Assembly: GCA_038087015.1 (NCBI GenBank)
Contig: JASBNA010000070.1
Location: 151,735-215,734 of the forward strand
Length of the DNA stretch: 64,000 bases
DNA from: Cerrena zonata
Lineage: Eukaryota; Basidiomycota; Agaricomycetes; Polyporales; Cerrenaceae
Direction: 5' to 3'
The notes beneath the pieces were generated by a model. That model had not been told where the DNA came from. It saw only the letters and a program-made list of their open reading frames with translations, and did no database searches. The position numbers were made by a program, and so were the translations under genes. How positions within the stretch are numbered: the stretch's first letter is position 1; each line of letters begins with the position of its first letter. This document shows positions 1 through 11,712 of the stretch, piece by piece.

Positions 1-711
1 CAAGAAATCCAAGCCTACACTCCCTCAACTCGCCAAAGCGATGTCCTTCGATCTCACTCTCATCCGGATATCCCTCTTCATCGACTTCTGTTCACAAGGC
101 TTTGGTCTCGATTGCACCCACTGGTGTCGCCACTCCTGCCTTCGTTGCGTTCACATCACTAAGCAGCTTCGGTGCCGGTTTGATACCCGCTGCAAACAGT
201 TTTGCACTTTGTGTCATGCAAATGCAAGCTGCTGTTACGGCTCCAGCAGGGTCTACCAACGTTCCTCCTGTTGACACAGGAAAGCTGTTCGGTGCCTTGG
301 CGATCTTGCAGGCGATTGGACAGATGATCCTCGGGGTACGTCCATGTGCTAATTCATTCCCTACTTGAACATTATCTAATTAACCTCTTTCCGCCTTTCC
401 AGCCCATGTTGTTCGGGTTGATCTACGGAATGACTGTTGCCCCATACCCGAAGACTATCTTCATCGTGGCAGCTGGCATTCTCTTCTTCGCTATCGCTGC
501 TTCCTGCCTCATCAGGACCAACTCGACATACAAGCCCAAGGAACAGCAGAAACGCACTGCCAGGACCCGAGACCAAGAAATCGAAAGGGGCAGGTCCCGG
601 GTCAGCAAAGACATCTCTAGCGTTTACGTTCCTAGTTTGTCAGGATCTGAAGCCGGTCCTTCATCGAGTGGATCCAGTAGTGGTCTCGCCGGATTCAGTC
701 CGAGAGTATGA
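1..711 (+). CDS. MFS transporter, C-terminal part, with an apparent one-base frameshift
   Basis: This is the 3' end of a polytopic major facilitator superfamily transporter; the gene enters from the left edge. A first stretch reads in frame 2 from base 2 (KKSKPTLPQLAKAMSFDLTL and on) and the continuation (ALVSIAPTG...TSLSSFGAG) reads in frame 3. They join perfectly if one G of the GG at 98-99 is ignored, giving a continuous helix of the kind found late in these carriers. A normal intron lies at 336-402 (GTACGT to CCAG), after which come another membrane segment, a polybasic stretch and a Ser-rich cytoplasmic tail ending at 711. The substrate is unknown; the arrangement resembles the multidrug/tetracycline-type subgroup. 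The frame break is either a true mutation, making this a pseudogene, or a sequencing error. Confidence 0.72.
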
Positions 712-1287
712 GTGGGGGTGGAGTTCATAGACGTTTGAATCATATATTCTAGAGCGGATGAGTAATCAGATAGATATACCTTGGATGGAATAGGTTGTAT
801 ATGGGATTTGGGAGGACGGGGTCTTCTGCTAAATATTCTCAGGATCGTTTTAATATTTTATTTCTCTGTATCATATCGTATGGTTGCATTTCTCACTCTG
901 TACATTTACATCTTTACACCTTACAATGAACCTGGTTAGGTTATAACAATTTCGGCGTGTTGCATGCAGAATAAGTAGTCGACTTAGAGTCCAATACGAT
1001 CAACTCAAGGTTAGGTACTCAGCGAAGTAAAGCCGTTGATCAAAAGAAACATCACGGTCGTGTCATTCGTAACAGTAGCATGCTAGTACATCATCATCAT
1101 ATCTAAGCAGGAAAGAACGACTACGGAACTAAACCAAGAGAAGGGGTATACAAGCTAAAAGCAACAAATAAATCGATACATAGATCGGCAGAAAGGGTCA
1201 TAAAGCACAATTACAGAAGATAAAAATAAACCCTATCCATGACAGACACCACGAGCATAATTAGTAAAGCCAACCAATAGATATATC
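712..1287. other. Intergenic, convergent 3' regions
   Basis: This stretch lies between the transporter stop and the stop of the next, minus-strand gene. It is AT-rich and holds presumptive 3' untranslated regions of both. No coding signal or repeat was seen. Confidence 0.6.
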
Positions 1288-4087
1288 TCACCGCCCTCTC
1301 GATAGATTCACGGAACTCCTATTCCTATATCCACTCGTCATACCCAAATCATGCCTCAACCTCCCATCTTCATCCGGCAAAGCTAAACTGCTTCTGTACC
1401 CATCCTTAAACTGGTTCGAAGAAATACCTTTCTTCGAATCCGAGCTGGAAGAGAACGCGTTGCCCATGACAGGCATGCTGAGCCTTCGTATCCAACCCTT
1501 CGGCTTCTCTGGTCGTAGTTGTATAGGAGGTTCGATAGGACGAGAATTACGATTTGCTGGTGATAGATCTCTTGCCCTATATTGAGAGACTGAACAGGAC
1601 TCGCAGCCGCAATAGGGTGCATGTTCGCCTGGGAGGACAGGAGAAGAACCCGCACTCATGACCGTACGGGAACCATTGCTATGAACGTACGTTCCAGAGT
1701 TATGATTATGGACCGCAAGATGAGTGGAACTGTGAGATTGCAGCATTTGAGGACGATTGATCGGAGAGGACGAAGGCGATTCGTACTGAGCTCGGTCAGT
1801 AATAGGGTATCGATCGTAAGTATCGTTGACTGAAAGGCCATTCCGTGCATCGTTTAGAGCTCTCTTCTGTCGTTCGAGTTCTCGTGCTGATTCCATAATC
1901 TCTTGTTCCCTTAATCGTAAATGCTGTTCACGTTCCTGAATTTCCATTTCCCTTGACTCTGCGATGGGTTGTCTCGATAAAGAATTCTCGTAAGGAGAAA
2001 TTGGCGATGGTTGATGACGTGCGGTAGGGAACGGGGGGTTTCCATGTTCATAGGATTGACCTATGCTGAATGTTGGAAGGTCGGACGTGCAGATCTGATG
2101 AGACACGACGACGTTCTTCGGTAGGCGAGCGAGGCATGTTTAGTTGACTGCTATTGCTGTGATTGCTACTAGATTCGTAGCGGTGGGCTAGGTTTGATAC
2201 ACTGAGTGGTAATCGCGGGACCTCCTTAGGACCAGGAGAAGGAGGACCAGACTATACAAAAGAGGGTTAAGGCAACAACTCGGTAACACCAAGAAATGGA
2301 CTTACACTTCGACTATACTTGTCACGCAAATTGGCCACGACACTTCCCGTACTCCTGCCGGTATCATCACGATCGACAACCTTAGTGGCTGGAAGAGTAG
2401 CACTTTGCTGAGCCACATCCAAAGGCTTCCGTACACCAAACTCAGCGTCAGAGTGATCTTCTTGGGTTACGGGTTGAGATGGGGGTCGTTGCTGTGTCCG
2501 ACTACCTGATGCAGATCCTGGTGTAGAGTCCGTTGCGGAATTAGAACTTGAAACATTCTCCCCAATTGAACGAGTCAAATTACGGGAGGATGCAGCGTTC
2601 GAAGAAGATGGACGAGCATCAGATGTCAATGAAACAGCTGGTTGTTGATCTTCCAAGGCTTTCTTTGACGAGCTGGGTGTAGGATCAAATTCTGTTGATG
2701 AGGCGGGCTTCTCCGCAAGTACGATAGGTGATGAAATTGCTTTGGGTACATCCGGAACAGGGTTTGGCTCAAGACTCTGTTCTTGAGGTGGCCTAGACCC
2801 TTCCCCATTACTAGTAGGTATCGAATCATGCGATGATACGGAAGCTGCAGTGGGCGGTAATGGAAAATGAGTAGGCGGTGAAGGGAAGGAAGCCAGCGAT
2901 GGTAAGGAAGTGGCTGAGCGACTACGGTCCTTGACGTTATCATCCTTCTCTGAACCGCCTTCCGAAGCAGTTTGTGATGTATAGTTGGGCGGTGCTTTCA
3001 TAGTACCAGTAGGTGTAGCTCCTCGAGAGGTATATTCAGGCGCGGGACGTTCCAGTAACTCTGGGGTGTCAGATTGTTGAGATAATTGTTCCTTGAGCGG
3101 AGGTGCAAGGTTCTGCATTTCTTGCGGTCGTGGGTCAGGTTCAGGTTGAGTGACTGGTAGGTCTTGAGGAACAGGGCCAGTCCATCCCCCTTCGCAAAGA
3201 GAACGCCATTGTCCAAGTTGTCCAATGGTGGGTCCGAACCGTCGGACACCCTCGCAAGTTCGTAGCCATTCACCGTCAGCGACTCGAGACAACGAAGATG
3301 CTAGGCTATAGAGTGTCTCTATGTGACGTTTAGTTACGTTCACAGAGTGATTACTACAACAATAATCAAGTTGCTTAATTAGAAATAGGTATTCACAGAA
3401 TAAAGATAGGAAGACGAACTGTTTATCTTGCGCGACCTCAGGTCCCAAAGAGCTGAGCAGAGTGATATATCGTGTATGTTCTTCTTGAACATCCCGAGGA
3501 TTCTTCTTTGCTTTCTTCTCGTACAACTGTCCGGCCTGCTTTATCTTTGCATTCGCGGTTGCCATTCGTTGATCATGGGCTTTCTCTTCTTTCTGAAGGA
3601 GGGGAAACGTTATGTTAGGAAAGCCTTGCATCACGATAATTATGTTTCGTACCGCTAGTTTCTTGAACCATTTCTTGACCTCCGCACTAATGTTATCACA
3701 TTCCCTATCCGCGAATTTGACGAACTTGGAGTCCACTTCGACAAGGGATTCGAATATGGTTGCGCTGGCATTGAAGGCATTCGCTACATAAGATAGCGCA
3801 TTTAAAGATTTCTAAACATATTAATGAAACTAAAGAAGCAACATACCTGCGATCTCAGTTGTGCCCTTGGCAGATGCAGACTCCCTCAGCGCCTTTGCCA
3901 ACTTCTTCTGGATAGTCACGATTGCATTTGCTGCTTCACAGTAGTCGTTCAAGATGTTCACGACAGCTTCGATAGATATGCACGATTTATGAATGTCTGA
4001 ACGTTCCACTATGACCGCGCCGGACATTGGAGGGGCATGAACTTGAAGAGACGGTGAAAGGCAAGCGCAGTCGCAAGAAACTCTCAC
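1288..4087 (-). CDS. Ivy1/IMD-like BAR-domain protein
   Basis: The N-terminal 250 or so residues are helical and charged (EAANAIVTIQKKLAKAL, then VDSKFVKFADRECDNI, then KEEKAHDQRMATANAKIKQA and RHIETLYSLASSLSRVADGEW), which is the pattern of fungal IMD/BAR-type membrane-bending proteins related to yeast Ivy1. Such proteins bind acidic phospholipids at vacuole or plasma membranes. The rest is Ser/Pro-rich and disordered, with a short coiled coil (EIQEREQHLRLREQEIMESA) near the C-terminus. Introns are supported at 3846-~3785, 3593-3652 (60 nt, open in frame) and 2252-2305. Between about 2190 and 2060 the frame changes; an intron such as GTATCA to CATCAG would repair it, but a frameshift is not excluded. 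The start is uncertain: ATG at 4087, or 4027 (MSGAVIVERSD). Confidence 0.68.
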
Positions 4088-4509
4088 CTCCGTCTTCGGG
4101 ACATTAGCCCCAATTTGGGTGTATGAGACGTCGTAATGATTACCCGAGTCGTCATAAACTCAACATTCATTTGAACTATAATCCAAGTCTATGTATGGTC
4201 CATTGAACTAGTAAAGCATAGAGAAGCATAGATAATACATCCGGGCGCATGTTACAAGTGTGTGCATACTATACAGATTATACAGTTCGCATTCCAGAGA
4301 ACTTCTGAGAATGACCTAGTAAGAGAAGTGAAAGGTCCATGAAAGTAGCATGTACAGTGTAAAACGTAAAGCGAAAACTTGTCTACAAGAAGTATATGAA
4401 GAAATAAATTAGCAAATAAAGAACTCGATGTGTAGGATTAGTGGCAAAGAAGTAGAAAGTAAAACCGTGATGCATGAATGTATGAACAGCCATGGACCGA
4501 GAAGACATA
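4088..4509. other. Intergenic region between two minus-strand genes
   Basis: This is the promoter region of the BAR-domain gene and the 3' region of the next gene. It is AT-rich, with no convincing coding or RNA feature. Confidence 0.5.
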
Positions 4510-5335
4510 TCAAAGGTCCTCCTCCTCCAGGAAGGTTTCGACCACATATCTCCAATCCATATCATTTTCAGCGTGATAATCGTGTCCCAAAACAATAGGC
4601 TCCTTAGCGGACCGCCTCCGTCTAGACTTCTCAAGCTTTTCCAAAGCAAGATCTCGCTCCACTTCCGAGGATGAGGACGAGATCGTATGTTTACGTGTGG
4701 ATGATCGGACATCTATCGCGACTGTGACTGGCCTACGCCCCGTCTCTGAGTAGGTGTACACAGGACTCTCAATAGGAGAGGCAGTGAATGATAGGAAGGA
4801 ATCGTCGGCGTTTGCATCAGGAGAACCTGATGTAAATCGGTGCGCGGTTGGTGTGGGGAGATGAACCATGGATGGGGTTGGAGAAATGCGGAGAGAGCGG
4901 CTGTCTCGAGATGGTTTGAGGTTCATGAACACGTCCTCATCCTGCAATGCAGCAGTGCTAAATAGAACACGACAAGCGGTCAGATAAGGCATGGATATAC
5001 GGGAACGGGAAATAAACTCACTTGGGCGGAACAGGTGGTAAAGGTCTGCTAATGACACTATTTCTCTGGCTTGGCACAGGGGACCTTGAGGGAAGTGTGG
5101 GGGCCCTCGACAGAGTATCCCTTTCACGATACGAACGGCCATATGAGCCATGAATAGTTTGTCGTTTGTGGAGAGCGGCTTTCTCGCTCTCAGATCGTTT
5201 GTGGTTTGGAGAGAATATAGCAGACTCTGGTCGTGAGCTCTTCGTGGGGGAGCTTTCAATAATGACGGAAGAAGGTCTAGGTTTACGAAGGGACATAGCC
5301 CTGAGGCCAGATGAGAATAAGCTGGAATAGTCCAT
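4510..5335 (-). CDS. Ser/Arg-rich hypothetical protein
   Basis: This is a two-exon gene of about 250 residues that I do not recognise. Exon 1 starts at ATG 5335 (MDYSSLFSSGLRAMSLRKPR) and ends at the donor GTGAGT at 5021. The acceptor TTTAG at 4958 restores the frame (NTAALQDEDVFMNLK). An alternative acceptor 16 nt further along would not keep the frame, so the first is chosen. The protein is rich in Ser, Arg and Pro with many possible phosphorylation sites, a PLPPVPP proline stretch that could bind SH3 domains, and a conserved-looking acidic C-terminus (MDWRYVVETFLEEEDL). It has no signal peptide or membrane segment. An in-frame ATG also exists at 5386. Confidence 0.6.
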
Positions 5336-6617
5336 GGCGGGGAGAGTCGAAGCGTCGAAGACAGTGGTGAGAACAAGGTGGTTCATTATATACGGAGCGC
5401 TGTAAAGGGAAGTTTATAGGATGAGAATAAGGACGGGATCAGGGAAACCTTGGAGACAAATGGGACGGGATGGGAAGATGGTACCTGCAAGATGATAGCG
5501 AATAAGTATGACTTCGGCAAACAGAAGTCAGATGAAATCAAGCGCAGAGCCTGTGGAGGGCACTACGGGAAGCTTCAAGCCTTAGCATCTTTACGTGCTG
5601 ATTGTTGCCGAACCCTGACGAGGCTGTTCAGGTGCACTGTGCGGCACTGGCGAGGCGCCGCCCAACTCCATTGAAAATCTGGCAGGTGGAATGGCGGAGA
5701 CAGGTGTTATTTGGGAACATTGCAATTTCAACCCACGCGGGAAAATCGGAACACCTGCTCAGTCTTGCTTTACCTGTGCATTGAATTCTGAGAAGCCATG
5801 TTATGGACAGAAGCCTTTCTGGTCACTCACAGGATTATACTTTGACGGCGTCTGCTATGCACTGCCTATTAACGTTGAGTAGGGGCTCGTCCGGGCTAAA
5901 GGCAGCTCTCGACTGCGTGGAACCCGACTACTAACCCGTACCAAGAATGCTCGGCGCCCGCATGACCGCCTGGAGCAAAGTTGAGACCTCCGTGAACACG
6001 GTCGGGAAGTTACATGATAAAACTCGCAGAAAATAACCCTGCTGCGCGCTCGAATGTGTATTAGGATCGTGGACCAACATCAGTGATTCAGAACCCTCAA
6101 ACGAATGATCTTGATGACGTGCGATGCCAGATACACATACGACGACACGATAACAGTTGCAGATGATTCGAGAAGTATCTCATAGGCTGGTAGGCCTGTC
6201 AGTATTCCGTACAATTCACATTGTCCTTGGTTTCGTAGATTGCATCCTGCTGAAGTTTAAAACAACGTTTTCGAAGTGATCCACATGTATTTGAAACAAC
6301 CAAGAAGCGAATAGGTCAAATTCACAAATGAGCTGAAGTAGCAACATGGGCGGGACGTAGCCACAAAGCAGGGGCGGGCAGAAGATTGAGCCACCATTCG
6401 TTGCTTATGGGCGGGCAGCACAGTCCACCATGCGTGTGTTCACTAAACGAGGATAGGTTCAATACAAGTACGGCGAACGCGGGCAACATGTTTGACTCTA
6501 CATACCTTCAATAAAGAAGAATATGACCGGTAGCGTATCTGTGAAACCCAGGCAACTCGTACGACGTGAATTGCATTTTACGAAAAGACTGATGTGCGTA
6601 CAATAATAGGTGGGATA
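5336..6617. other. Intergenic region, no supported gene
   Basis: About 1.3 kb separates the Ser/Arg-rich gene from the COA6 stop. Short open frames near 5450-5880 lack intron structure and family resemblance. A local cluster of GGGCGG-type motifs occurs near 6350-6420. No RNA gene was recognised. Confidence 0.45.
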
Positions 6618-6960
6618 TCACCTTCTTCTTGCTTCGGACGCTTGCGAGTTTACCTGTGCAAGCACAGATTGTTGTTGTTCAGCAAGAACCCTACGTTTAT
6701 TGAAATAATCAATCTTGCAAGAAATATATGTTGAGCATCATTTGAGAGTTACTAGACTATACTCTACTCACCCAGCTTTTAGCGCAGTTCTGCTCATAAG
6801 CAACTTTGACAGAGTCACACGCATTTCCTTCGTCTCCGGGTTTTACGACGTGGGCCTTGTCCAAGCAAGCAAAGTAGGCATCCCTACCCTCCCAGCATTT
6901 CTGCCGGTCCTGTCTCAGTGCAACGTCGGGTTCCTTTTTCTGACCGCTGAACCAGCCCAT
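6618..6960 (-). CDS. COA6: Cytochrome c oxidase assembly factor 6
   Basis: COA6 is a small soluble protein of the mitochondrial intermembrane space that helps deliver copper to the Cox2 CuA site of complex IV. The protein (about 94 residues) starts MGWFSGQKKEPDVALRQDRQ and shows the diagnostic CHCH pattern: CWEGRDAYFAC (CX9C) followed by CDSVKVAYEQNC (CX10C). The intron at 6714-6771 (GTGAGT to TGCAAG, 58 nt) joins KSW to IDYFNKRRVLAEQQQ, matching the family's conserved W-x-x-Y-F-x-x-R-R tail. It ends ASEARRR at 6618. Import would depend on Mia40 rather than a cleaved presequence. Length and cysteine spacing fit the family, so this call is secure. Confidence 0.93.
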
Positions 6961-7638
6961 GGTGATGCAAGTTGTGGAGTTAGGATATACCGGTAAGCAG
7001 TAGTCAGAGCCACCCTCGAGTCTGTCAGATATCCTAAAAAGATATCAAGAAAGGCGGAGAGAGACATGGCGTATGATGCATGATGTATGATGTTTCACGA
7101 TTCCCAAATCAGGCAAGTGATCGAGATCCTTGGCGCCCATGCACACGATATTTCTCCATATATTTATGGTAAGCAATCATTCCAAGACATAATTGCGTTT
7201 TGCCTCTTCCATATGTTACAATATTTGTACTCGGAAAAGCTAAATTCTAAGAAGTTCAATATCAGATATGGAATCTATCGATAATACTAACATTAATGGA
7301 TTCCGTAGGTGATGATACAATACTATTTGAAATGCCATATTTAGACGTTATATAATTCCAATATTAAATATTACTCATCGGTCAGTAACTAGTTGGTATG
7401 GATTATAGTAGCCGACAGCTCCCATCTTCCTACCAAACTGTCAGTGTTACTTCTCAATCACTCGTTTTTATAATATTTTGTTACTTTTATTCTGAATCCT
7501 TGACTAGAGGTATGAGTGTCCGCACACCGCTGTCTTGTCTATAAAGCATACTAATTATGAGACAGCGTCATAGCATCATTGCAGCGTGTAATCCATGCTT
7601 CAAACTCACACTCCATCCATTTCTTGTTGAAGCAAAAC
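6961..7638. other. AT-rich divergent promoter region
   Basis: This region separates COA6 (minus) and the TBC gene (plus), so it carries both promoters. The part from about 7100 to 7400 is unusually AT-rich compared with its surroundings. Small open frames here look like chance. Confidence 0.5.
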
Positions 7639-10600
7639 ATGGCTTCGCCTACCCCAGCGCACCTCTCTACACCGGTGCACTCACACCCGTTGCTGGCCGA
7701 CGAAGGTTCGTCGAGAGGTCCGAGTCGCCGATCGCGTGGACACCAAGAGGACTTGACGAAATCCCCGACCTCCACTTACTTTACCCTGAAGGCTCAGCTT
7801 GATGGTTCTGCTCATGAGGGATCAAGACATACTGGTGCGAATTGGGACGGCAGTGTTCGTGGATATGGTGAACGAAAGTCAGTAACTCTTGCTCGTGATA
7901 TGAAGACTATATTCATCTCCATTGTAGCAGAAACAACAAACCTGCCCCGATCATCATTGTAGAGTCTGCTAGTGGCACTATCGTCACACCGCCTAGAACG
8001 GCATCTCATAACCTACACAACTTGTTCCTAGACCCATCTAGCAATGATGTTGCTTCTCAAATACTTGCAACGAAATGGCATGACTGTTCAGACGATGCTA
8101 TTCAAACAACTATTTCCCGGCTTGATTACTCGAATTCACCTTCACACGCCTCGGCGCACCCCTATCACACTGCTTTACGGGTTCTCTCGTCTACTATAGA
8201 CAAATTATCGAAGGCGAGAACAGAACTCGAGGAAAGTAGAAGAGTCCTTCTGGAAAAGGAAGCAGCTCGACGCACGAGGGCTGAAGATTTAATGGGGGAA
8301 TTGTTACCTTCAGAACGCGACGTTGCAAAACGTATCTTACAATCTCTTTTTCCGGATGACGTTGAGGAAGATCATCAGGTGCAAAGGAAGCACAGCATGG
8401 CGGTAGGTTACTGTTCACTACACGAGATTCAACACATGAGATTGATTTGGTGACAGTCCTTATCCGAGTCGTTGACAGAGGCTATACAAGATGAAGTCCC
8501 CATCTCGAGGAGCATTCCCAACAATGCGAACCCAATGCCGGTGCCCGAGACACCCCAAACCATAGCCACAATGACGACCAATGACGACGTTCCTGAGCTT
8601 TCAGAAGAGAATGGTAGCATTGCTAGTGCTAAGGAAATACCTGTTCTGTCGACCGATCGCCCTGACTCTGTAAAGTCTGACCGATCAGGCCTGGGTGATT
8701 GGATGGGAACGTGGTGGAATAAGGGAAAACCTAAACATGGCCGTAGCGAAACTCTTTCTGTCGACAATGATCCCATCATTCAAGGGACCAAGGACGATCA
8801 AGGCGACGCCAACAATGTGGCGGCACCTACCACGTTAGATGCACCGAATCGAACTGGTCGTAGACGGGCTGCCAGAAGTGTATTCGGCACATTGGGCTTC
8901 AACATCTTAAATCCAGGGAGCTCCAGTGCCCCCAAGAAACGTCGAATCCAGGCCTCTTCAACTAACACAGACACGCCTCCAGACTCGGGTGCTGCAACAC
9001 CTACGACCCAAACACCATCAGGTGTAGTCTCTCTGAATGAAGAGAGCACTCCAAGCCTAACTGGCAAGACCGATGTATCCTCTTTACTAGGCTCAGTCAG
9101 CAGCCCGTACATGGACTCTCCAGCATCTACTGTATCTCGCGCGATAGTAGACGGTAAACCGCCGCAAGGAACATCATTACAAGCAGTGGTCCATGCCACT
9201 CGTCTGATGACGTCTGATCCATCTAGCGTCCTTACCGATCAGGGTCGCGAAACTAGTCCTGTCATCGCACAGATGGCATTTGAGCTAGTGCGCAATGCCC
9301 GTGAGGACGGTTTGGAACTCCGTGTACCGCGCCCGGTTAAGGAACGCAAGGAGAGACGACCAGCACCTTTATCGCCTCCCGAGCCAAATGGTGTACTAAC
9401 TAACGGTCCATTAAGTGCAAATGACCTCACGCCAACAGCCTCACGAATCAACAAAGCGACGCAGAAGCAATGGGCTCACAAATCGCGCAAACGCAGTGTC
9501 AATCTTCCCGCGTTTGCTTCTCCGTTGTTCGGATCCTTCATGGCTCAACAGCAGAAGGTTTTGGGGTCTGGTTCTGATCCTAGTCAAAGATCCTTAGAGG
9601 CATCTTCATCACCAACTTCGCAGCCCAACGCCAGTTCTACCGCATCCCAGCCTGCTGGCAAACCACCTCAACAATCTGGCTCCGTCGCTCTCGAGTCTAT
9701 CATCCCTGCAAATGCCAAACCTCCGACTCAATATCTCTCACGAACGTATACACCCTTGACGTCACGGGACTTTCATTTTTCCATTCCTCTACCTGATGCA
9801 AACTCCCCCATAGATGATGGCGGTGGGCACGATCTGATGACGGATCGCTTTGGGTTTATCTACGAAGTTTCGCAGTACGACTTCTTACTATTGCTTCGTG
9901 CAATGCAATGTGGAAACACAGCCCCAGCTTGCTTGACCGGGATTAAGATTGCTGATAGGAAAGAAGATAACGTCTGGCCAGATGATGAACATGACAATGC
10001 AGGTGATGCTATAGAAATTGTCAAGGGTCCTTGTGACTGTGAAAGTGACGATGAAGCTGACTCTATCAGTGTGAAGACGAGCAGTACTAGGCCCCCTTTC
10101 CGTACTCGTAAAACAGATGAACTGTCAACTACATCTCGAGGCGCTTCTCCTGCATCGTCGGGGAAGCTGAGGCAGCGTTCTTCTACGATCACCCCGGCTA
10201 CGAAATCCCATCCTATAGTTCGACAGAATTCGAGTTCCGCCGTTCTTACTGTCACTTCCGATACTCCACGGCATGTTTGTACAAATACTATCCGGAACCT
10301 TCTCCTCCAGCTTATCGATATCCATGACCAACGACAGAAGACACAACGGAAAGAATGGGACATATTTGTAAACCAACGGAGTAAAGCAACTGCTTCTGCT
10401 AGGTCGTCTTCTTACGCGAATAAACCTGCGATGTCCTCGGGGGCAGCTGGTTTCCTGGGGCTTGGAACCGCAGTAGCGGAGGAGGAGCTCGTTCATACTG
10501 AAGGACTAATCGGTTTCGCACAGCTGGGCTTATCCTCCAATCGTGATGAAAGGAAAGAGTTCGATCGCCTCGTTCGCACTGGTATCCCTTTGATTTACCG

Positions 10601-11543
10601 GCCTAAGGTCTGGATGGAGTGTAGTGGAGGACTAGAGATGAAAGAGCCCGGACTTTTCACCGACTTGCTTTCGACTGTTGACGCAGAAAGCAGTGTGCTC
10701 AAGGAGATCGAAAAAGATGTTGGACGAACGATGCCCCTGAATATCTTCTTCGGACGTACAGGCGCAGGAGTTAACAAGTTACGCAGGGTTTTGACTGCGT
10801 ATAGCCGGTAAGATTTGCAGCGTTCATCTTGTCAATCAAAAAGGTTAATCATCTGCGCAGGCGGAACCCTGCCATTGGATATTGTCAAGGAATGAATCTC
10901 GTCACTTCGACACTGCTATTGGTGTATGCTGACGAAGAAGACGCCTTCTGGGTGCTCTCTGCTATGATTGAGAGGCTCTTGCCCGAAGATTTCTTCTCGC
11001 CATCGTTATTAAGCTCTCGGGCATGCCCGTTGGTCCTGCAAGATTATGTGCAAGAACAGATGTCGAAACTGCATGCCCATCTAACTGGGCTGGGCATTGA
11101 TTTGCCTGCCATATGTTTCTCTTGGTTCCTATCTTTGTTCACAGACTGTTTACCCATTGAGGTATGGTTCCGGTCTCGCTCGCCGTCATTTTTGCCCTTG
11201 CTTATAATCGTTTCAGACCTTGTTTAGAGTCTGGGATGTGTTCATGGTGGACGGAATTGATGTCCTGTTCCGAATCGCGCTGGCTATTCTTCGCAGTAAT
11301 GAGCAAGAGTTACTCGCCTGCGAATCTATACCAGCGGTCTATGTTGCCCTCGAAAGCTTGCCCAATCGCATGTGGAAAGCGGACAAGCTTATCAAGGTAT
11401 GTAATCACTACGAGCATTCTCAACGGAAACTAACAAATCATTGACATTCACAGAAGGAATTAGAGTTACGAACGACAATCGTACATCCTGACGTTCTCAA
11501 ACGTCGAGATCACCACATCGCAGTTCTCAAGGACCTGACCTAA
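7639..11543 (+). CDS. TBC-domain Rab GTPase-activating protein
   Basis: This large protein of about 1,200 residues accelerates GTP hydrolysis by a Rab GTPase in membrane traffic. The first two thirds are disordered and Ser/Thr/Pro-rich, with a short coiled coil near residues 170-210 (LEESRRVLLEKEAARRTRAEDL). The TBC domain follows: GIPLIYRPKVW, then the arginine-finger motif IEKDVGRTMP, then, across an intron, the glutamine finger in NPAIGYCQGMN, then PEDFFSP, WFLSLFTD and FRVWDVFMVDG. Both catalytic fingers are intact. Introns are supported near 7878, 8403-8456, 10808-10860, 11161-11215 and 11397-11453; all keep the frame. ATG 7639 (MASPTPAHL) is the chosen start. The last exon ends VLKRRDHHIAVLKDLT. 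The Rab partner cannot be told from sequence. Confidence 0.88.
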
Positions 11544-11712
11544 ATGTATCACTTCTTTTTACTTTTCGGGACTTTCTTTGTTTATAGTTAACAGGATTCA
11601 TAATTATTGGCATACCCCTCTCATTCATACAAGCTATCGATACGTACACGCTGTGTTACCTACTTTACTGTACTATACATAGTTCGACTTTCATGTAGAT
11701 AATAGACTACAG

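Noticed and set aside
2060..2190. Frameshift in the BAR-domain gene
   Set aside because: Not claimed as certain because at least two GT-AG introns (for example GTATCA to CATCAG) would repair the frame.
4941..5021. Apparent frame mismatch in the Ser/Arg-rich gene
   Set aside because: The acceptor TTTAG 16 nt upstream of the first guess keeps the frame.
5450..5882. Three overlapping small open frames
   Set aside because: They lack conserved residues and splice signals and lie upstream of a minus-strand gene.
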